Below, piece by piece: positions 43,498 to 47,084 of a stretch of DNA of 47,084 nt (its first letter is position 1; each line of letters opens with the position of its first letter). Source of the stretch: a virus. Both the position numbers and the translations under genes were made by a program. The stretch lies in the IMG/VR virus record IMGVR_UViG_3300048596_000020, positions 1 to 47,084 of that record, one strand, 5' to 3'. The notes under the pieces are model-generated. The model had not been told where the DNA came from and did not search any database. It saw only the letters and a list, made by a program, of their open reading frames with translations.

Positions 43498-45407
43498 TCC
43501 GTCCCGCGCTTGAACTCGACATCGAAAACCTCTTCGATTTCTTCCAGATTAAATGCAAGGATCGCGCGACCGGCGTGATCTACAACTTCCCGCTGTACCC
43601 CGGTTGCGACAAGCTGGACCTGCCGACGCTGGTTGACTTGCTCAACCGCTACACCATCTACACCTTCAACGGCATCAACTACGATCTGCCGATCCTGGTA
43701 CTGGCGCTCTACGGCGCAACGCAAGCGCAGTTGAAGGAAGCAAACGATCTGCTGATCGTCCAGCGCATGAAGTGGTGGGATATGTTGCGTCACTACGGCA
43801 TCGACATTCCGCAGTGGATTGATCACGTTGATCTGTTCGACGTTGCGCCTGGCGTGGCCATCGGCCTGAAAATGTATATGGGTCGCATCCACGCGCCGAC
43901 GATGCAGGACATCCCCGTTCCCTTCGACTCGCCCATCAGTCCCATCGAACGCGTCAACGTGTCGTTCTATTGCGACAACGATCTAGATGGCACGGGTCTG
44001 CTGCGCGAAGAGTTGGCGGGCCGACTGCAGTTGCGCGAAGCGATCAGCGCGCAGTACGGCGTCGATGTCCGCAGCAAGTCGGATGCGCAGATTGCCGAAG
44101 CCGTGATCAAGGCGCAGTTGACCTTCACGCCTGACCGCCGCTACATCCCGCATGGCTACAGCTTCAACTACGAGCCGCCCGCGTACATCCGATTCGTGAC
44201 GCCGCAACTGCAGGAACTGTTGCGCATCGCCAGTACGGCGAAGTTCGTAGTCAATGACCGCGAGGAAGCCATCGCGCTCGGATTCACTGCGGCGAAAGCG
44301 ACCTGGCTGTGCGATGTCGATGGCAACGTGCTGCAGTGGGAGCCGCCGAAGATTCGCACGGGCGTAAAGATTCCCCGCGAGTTAGCTGGACTGGACATCC
44401 GCATCGGCCAGGGCGTGTACCGCATCGGCATCGGTGGCCTGCATTCGCAAGAGTCCAGCGTCAACTACAGCACGATCCCCGGCGTTGTGACGGTGAAGGA
44501 TGTCGATGTTCGCAGCTACTATCCGTCGCTGATCCTCACGCTCGGCATGTATCCCGAACAGTTGGGTCCAGGCTTCCAGCAAATTTACCGCCGCGTGTTC
44601 GACCGTCGCCTGGCTGCGAAGGACGCAGGCGAAATGACCGAAAGCGATGGCCTGAAAATTGTTCTCAACGGAACTTTCGGCAAGCTGTTCTCCAAATACA
44701 GCATCCTCTTCGCGCCAGAGTTGGGCATCCGCGTCACGCTGACCGGCCAGTTGGATTTGCTGATGCTGATTGAAATGATGGAACTCAGCGGCATCCGCGT
44801 GGCGAGCGCGAACACCGATGGCATCGTGCTGCTGATCCCGCACGGCTACGATGAAATCGCGCAGGGCATCGTGCAATGGTGGGAGCGCACTACCGGCCTG
44901 CAGATGGAGTACACGCCCTACCGCAGCATCTACATGCGCGATGTCAACAACTACATCGCTATCGGCACCGATGGCAAGGTCAAGCGCAAAGGCGTGTTCA
45001 ACCAGGGAGGACTACTCAGTGGCCCACAGGGAAAGCATCCAGATAAAGATATTTGTGCCGATGCCGTTGTGGCTTATCTCAGGGACGGTGCTCCGATTGA
45101 ACACACCATCCGGTCCTGCACTGATATTCGAAAGTTCCTGCAGGTTCGCAACTGTAAGGCGGGCGCAGTCGATTTGCCTGCAGGTATCGCCATCTGCGAA
45201 GGACGCTATCTAGGCAAGGCACTGCGCTGGTATTACAGTGGCCGTCCCGGCTACATCGGCGTCAAGGAAACCGGCGACAAGGTAGCGGGCAGCGAGGGTG
45301 CAACTCCGATCATGCGACTGCCGACAACGCTGCCGCCCGACATCGACTACAACCGCTACATCACCGTGGCAAAAAATATGCTCACTGACCTGGGAGTTAC
45401 GCAATGA
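43494..45407 (+). CDS. DNA polymerase, family B
   Basis: 637 aa from GTG 43494 with AGGAG 6 nt upstream. 3'-5' exonuclease: LELDIEN (Asp9, Glu11), TFNGINYDLP (Asp64), FYCDNDLDGT (Exo III). Polymerase: motif A DVRSYYPSL (about 338), motif B LKIVLNGTFGKL (about 387), motif C ANTDGIVLL (about 438), then a KRKGVFNQGG thumb-region motif. Motif C is NTDG rather than DTDS: the catalytic Asp is kept, the first Asp is Asn. Replicates the genome with its own proofreading. Confidence 0.92.
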   Translation: MIRPALELDIENLFDFFQIKCKDRATGVIYNFPLYPGCDKLDLPTLVDLLNRYTIYTFNGINYDLPILVLALYGATQAQLKEANDLLIVQRMKWWDMLRHYGIDIPQWIDHVDLFDVAPGVAIGLKMYMGRIHAPTMQDIPVPFDSPISPIERVNVSFYCDNDLDGTGLLREELAGRLQLREAISAQYGVDVRSKSDAQIAEAVIKAQLTFTPDRRYIPHGYSFNYEPPAYIRFVTPQLQELLRIASTAKFVVNDREEAIALGFTAAKATWLCDVDGNVLQWEPPKIRTGVKIPRELAGLDIRIGQGVYRIGIGGLHSQESSVNYSTIPGVVTVKDVDVRSYYPSLILTLGMYPEQLGPGFQQIYRRVFDRRLAAKDAGEMTESDGLKIVLNGTFGKLFSKYSILFAPELGIRVTLTGQLDLLMLIEMMELSGIRVASANTDGIVLLIPHGYDEIAQGIVQWWERTTGLQMEYTPYRSIYMRDVNNYIAIGTDGKVKRKGVFNQGGLLSGPQGKHPDKDICADAVVAYLRDGAPIEHTIRSCTDIRKFLQVRNCKAGAVDLPAGIAICEGRYLGKALRWYYSGRPGYIGVKETGDKVAGSEGATPIMRLPTTLPPDIDYNRYITVAKNMLTDLGVTQ

Positions 45408-45766
45408 ACGAACCGACCAACATCGTCACCGTCCAGATGGAAAAGGATCAGTCGATGACTGTCACGCTTAACGGGCGCGAACTGCAGGATGTCATTTGCA
45501 TCACGCCGAAGGTGCCCGATGTTGACTGCGCGCCGACCAGCGTGTCCATCGAACTGCGCGTTGCGCAATACAACCTGCTGCAGCCCGTGGCCAGCGTCGA
45601 AGAGGAAGAGCGCGCAAAGCGCGGCAAGCTGCTGGCTGCGCACGAAGAGGGCGCGTGCATCATGGTGCGCATGAAGGACGGCGCATCGCGTTGGGAACAG
45701 GCCAACCCCTCGCGCGACGGCTGGCAGTGGGACATCGCGGACTACCGGATGCTCGCTGATGAATAA
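45404..45766 (+). CDS. Hypothetical protein (120 aa)
   Basis: ATG 45404 overlaps the polymerase stop (ATGA). Beta-rich N-terminal half (NIVTVQMEKDQSMTVTLNGR), acidic helix (ASVEEEERAKRGKLLAAHEE), then a Trp-rich end (SRDGWQWDIADYRM). It could be a polymerase accessory protein from position alone. Confidence 0.68.
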   Translation: MNEPTNIVTVQMEKDQSMTVTLNGRELQDVICITPKVPDVDCAPTSVSIELRVAQYNLLQPVASVEEEERAKRGKLLAAHEEGACIMVRMKDGASRWEQANPSRDGWQWDIADYRMLADE

Positions 45767-46055
45767 CAGCTACGCCAAGCGCATGCGGCAGCACAGGGAG
45801 CGCCAGGCGGGGGCGCGGCGCGCTCGGCTCGACGCAGCCCGCGCGGATCGCGTGATCGCCGTAGACAACGCCCTGAGTGAGTACGAGCGCGCCTACAAGG
45901 AAGCCAACGGCGTGCGCTGCTGCCTGATCTATCGTGGCGGCTGGGTCTACATGGCGGAGTGCGCTACGTTCCGCGTGCGCCTGAAAGACCTGGGCCACGC
46001 TGCGCAGGAGTTGTACGCTGCCGCGCATGATCGGGAACTTGACGCGCCGGAATAG
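45759..46055 (+). CDS. Hypothetical basic protein (98 aa)
   Basis: MNNSYAKRMRQHRERQAGAR..., an N-terminal Arg-rich helix, then a more neutral half with NGVRCCLIYRGGWVYMAECA. 8-nt overlap with the previous gene; last gene of the rightward operon before the terminator. Possible nucleic-acid binding; no family recognised. Confidence 0.65.
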   Translation: MNNSYAKRMRQHRERQAGARRARLDAARADRVIAVDNALSEYERAYKEANGVRCCLIYRGGWVYMAECATFRVRLKDLGHAAQELYAAAHDRELDAPE

Positions 46056-46112
46056 CACCGTTAAATTTGACTCGCCGCCGCTTTCGCTTCGCTGGCCATC
46101 AGCAGCGGCACT

Positions 46113-46148
46113 AGCCCTAGGGAGTTATGACCCCTGGGGCTTTTTATT
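46113..46148 (+). terminator. Intrinsic terminator between converging operons
   Basis: AGCCCTAGGG (46113-46122) pairs with CCCTGGGGCT (46132-46141) over 10 bp including one T-G wobble, 9-nt loop, then TTTTATT. It ends the rightward operon; its T-run covers the stop region of the leftward 115-aa gene. Confidence 0.85.
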
Positions 46149-46491
46149 GATCGGAAGAAAAGTCCTGCAGCATGACGCGTGCGCCGCGCTTGACGCCACG
46201 CGCAATCGCTTTCAATGCCTGCAGCGTCTGCGCAGTAGTCATGCTGGACGCAGCGAGAATCGCATCCATATCGTTCATCGTCTGCGCCAAGCCATTGCGA
46301 ATGCTCTGCGCGTTGAGTGCTTCGGTGTTTTCCGGTTTCAGCGGAACGTCCACGCCGTTGACCATCCATCCGTTCGCTGTGCGCGCTCCAATCTCGCCAA
46401 CCGAATCGTAGCCAAGCGTCTGCGCGAAGTCCACGCTTGGTGCGACGATGATGTTTTCGATGAAGCCTGCGCGGATCAATGCAACTCGCAT
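46144..46491 (-). CDS. Small tail-fibre-associated protein (115 aa)
   Basis: Last gene of the leftward late cluster, 9 bp after the fibre stop. Opening MRVALIRAGFIENIIVAPSV with DFAQTLGYDSVG and later NGWMVNGVDVPL resembles the short proteins with an N-x-I-V-A-x-x-x-F pattern that often follow phage fibre genes, some linked to fibre assembly. A helical C-terminus (SIRNGLAQTMNDMDAILAAS). Assembly factor or minor fibre part. Confidence 0.6.
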   Translation of the reverse strand: MRVALIRAGFIENIIVAPSVDFAQTLGYDSVGEIGARTANGWMVNGVDVPLKPENTEALNAQSIRNGLAQTMNDMDAILAASSMTTAQTLQALKAIARGVKRGARVMLQDFSSDQ

Positions 46492-46500
46492 GTTCAGTCC

Positions 46501-47084
46501 TCAGTATGAAACGACGATGCAGTAACCATCGGAACCGTTACCGCCTGCGCCGGAAGCAAATCCGTTGAGCGATGCGCCGCCACCGCCACCGCCAGCACCG
46601 TAGCCGCCACCGTTGCCACCAGCACCCGCTGCTGCCGTCTTGCTTGATGCGCCACCGCCACCGCCCGATCCCATGCGCAACGCAAGGTTGGGACTGCCGT
46701 TGCCGCCGTTGCCACCGGGGGCAACACCAGCCGCGCCGGTAGTCGCATAGTCCGACAGCGCGCTATTTACGTTCGTTGCGGTAGCGCGACCTACGCCACC
46801 GTTGGACACGACATCACCCGTGGTGATCCCGCCGCCGCTGCCGCCGCCAGCACTGGCATAGGTTGGTTGACCACCAGCCGCACCGACGAGTCCGGTCGTG
46901 CTGGCTGCGCCGCCACCACCGCCCGTAGACAGCAGTCCTGCGCCCGCTGCACCACCCGCACCCGCTGCTGCTGTTCCGCCCGCGCCACCGCCACCAGCGT
47001 TGCCAGAAAGGTAGGTGCCGAAGGTCGTAGGATTGCCGTTGCCGCCAACGTTGCCGTTGACATCATCAGTGCCCTTGGCAGAAC
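46501..47084 (-). CDS. Collagen-like, glycine-rich tail fibre, C-terminal part
   Basis: Continuation of the fibre gene that begins at 1049. It is open across the whole right end of the window and stops at 46501. It is built of Gly/Ala/Asn-rich runs and ends in a short hydrophobic strand, GYCIVVSY, the kind of ending seen in glycine-rich phage fibre tips. Bases 46958-47084 duplicate 1-127, so 127 bp of the gene is present twice in this linear representation. It should be annotated as one 501-aa gene on the circular map. The 115-aa gene at 46144-46491 follows after 9 bp. Confidence 0.85.
   Translation of the reverse strand, partial: SAKGTDDVNGNVGGNGNPTTFGTYLSGNAGGGGAGGTAAAGAGGAAGAGLLSTGGGGGAASTTGLVGAAGGQPTYASAGGGSGGGITTGDVVSNGGVGRATATNVNSALSDYATTGAAGVAPGGNGGNGSPNLALRMGSGGGGGASSKTAAAGAGGNGGGYGAGGGGGGASLNGFASGAGGNGSDGYCIVVSY
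46958..47084. repeat. 127-bp direct terminal repeat, right copy
   Basis: Exact copy of 1-127; see the left copy. Removing one copy gives a unique length of 46,957 bp. Confidence 0.95.

Noticed and set aside
1-47084. Temperate phage or prophage
   Set aside because: No integrase, excisionase, attachment-site duplication, CI/Cro-type pair or partition gene was found. The only HTH regulator-like protein is the TetR-type one, so a lysogenic life style is not supported, though not disproved.
1-47084. tRNA or rRNA genes
   Set aside because: I saw no cloverleaf with a TTCGA-type T-loop and CCA-adjacent acceptor stem in the gaps, which are mostly under 100 bp. A dedicated scan (tRNAscan/ARAGORN) would settle it.

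Overview
The window is a complete circular assembly of a tailed double-stranded DNA phage with a long non-contractile (siphovirus-type) tail. Bases 1-127 are repeated exactly at 46958-47084, and one tail-fibre gene reads in frame across the join, so the unique genome is 46,957 bp. The lambda-like tail tip, a muralytic amidase with spanin-like proteins and an outer-membrane-type lipoprotein, and strong AGGAG-type ribosome sites point to a Gram-negative, probably proteobacterial host. The exact host cannot be read from the sequence. I see no integrase, excisionase, CI-type repressor, tRNA or RNA polymerase gene. The simplest reading is a virulent phage that uses the host RNA polymerase.

Layout. 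(A) About 24,659 down to 1, then 47,084 to 46,144 across the join, all leftward: HNH nuclease, small terminase, DUF4031 protein, large terminase, portal, prohead protease, major capsid, connectors, tail terminator, tail tube, frameshifted tail chaperones G/GT, tape measure, lambda M-L-K-I-J homologues, receptor-binding modules (SPRY/LamG-like, fibre, collagen-like glycine-rich fibre) and a lysis cassette. (B) 24,726-28,819 rightward: fourteen small, tightly overlapping genes of mostly unknown function behind a good sigma70-type promoter, ended by a terminator. (C) 28,883-29,347: non-coding, with two 18-bp palindromes, three TGTGGCGGGATTTTTGG-type direct repeats and an AT-rich stretch; the best replication-origin candidate. 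(D) 40,056 down to 29,348 leftward: two DUF551 proteins, DExH helicase, a rhomboid-type intramembrane protease, VRR-NUC nuclease, a TetR-type HTH protein with a histone-H1-like tail, many small proteins, a C5-methyltransferase-like protein and a primase/SF3 helicase. (E) 40,146-46,055 rightward: conserved phage protein, Cas4/RecB-like Fe-S nuclease, ssDNA-binding-type protein, family B DNA polymerase and small proteins.

How it fits together. The polymerase, primase-helicase, ssDNA-binding-type protein, two nucleases and DExH helicase form a self-sufficient replication and recombination set placed on either side of the origin candidate. Expression seems tuned by translational coupling (ATGA, GTGA and TGATG overlaps nearly everywhere), by intrinsic terminators placed inside gene runs, by a -1 frameshift, and possibly by a 13-bp motif AGTTGACACTATT found exactly four times between genes or at gene starts. 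The most unusual gene is the rhomboid protease: it carries the full catalytic signature and sits in the early/replication operon, not with lysis or morphogenesis.
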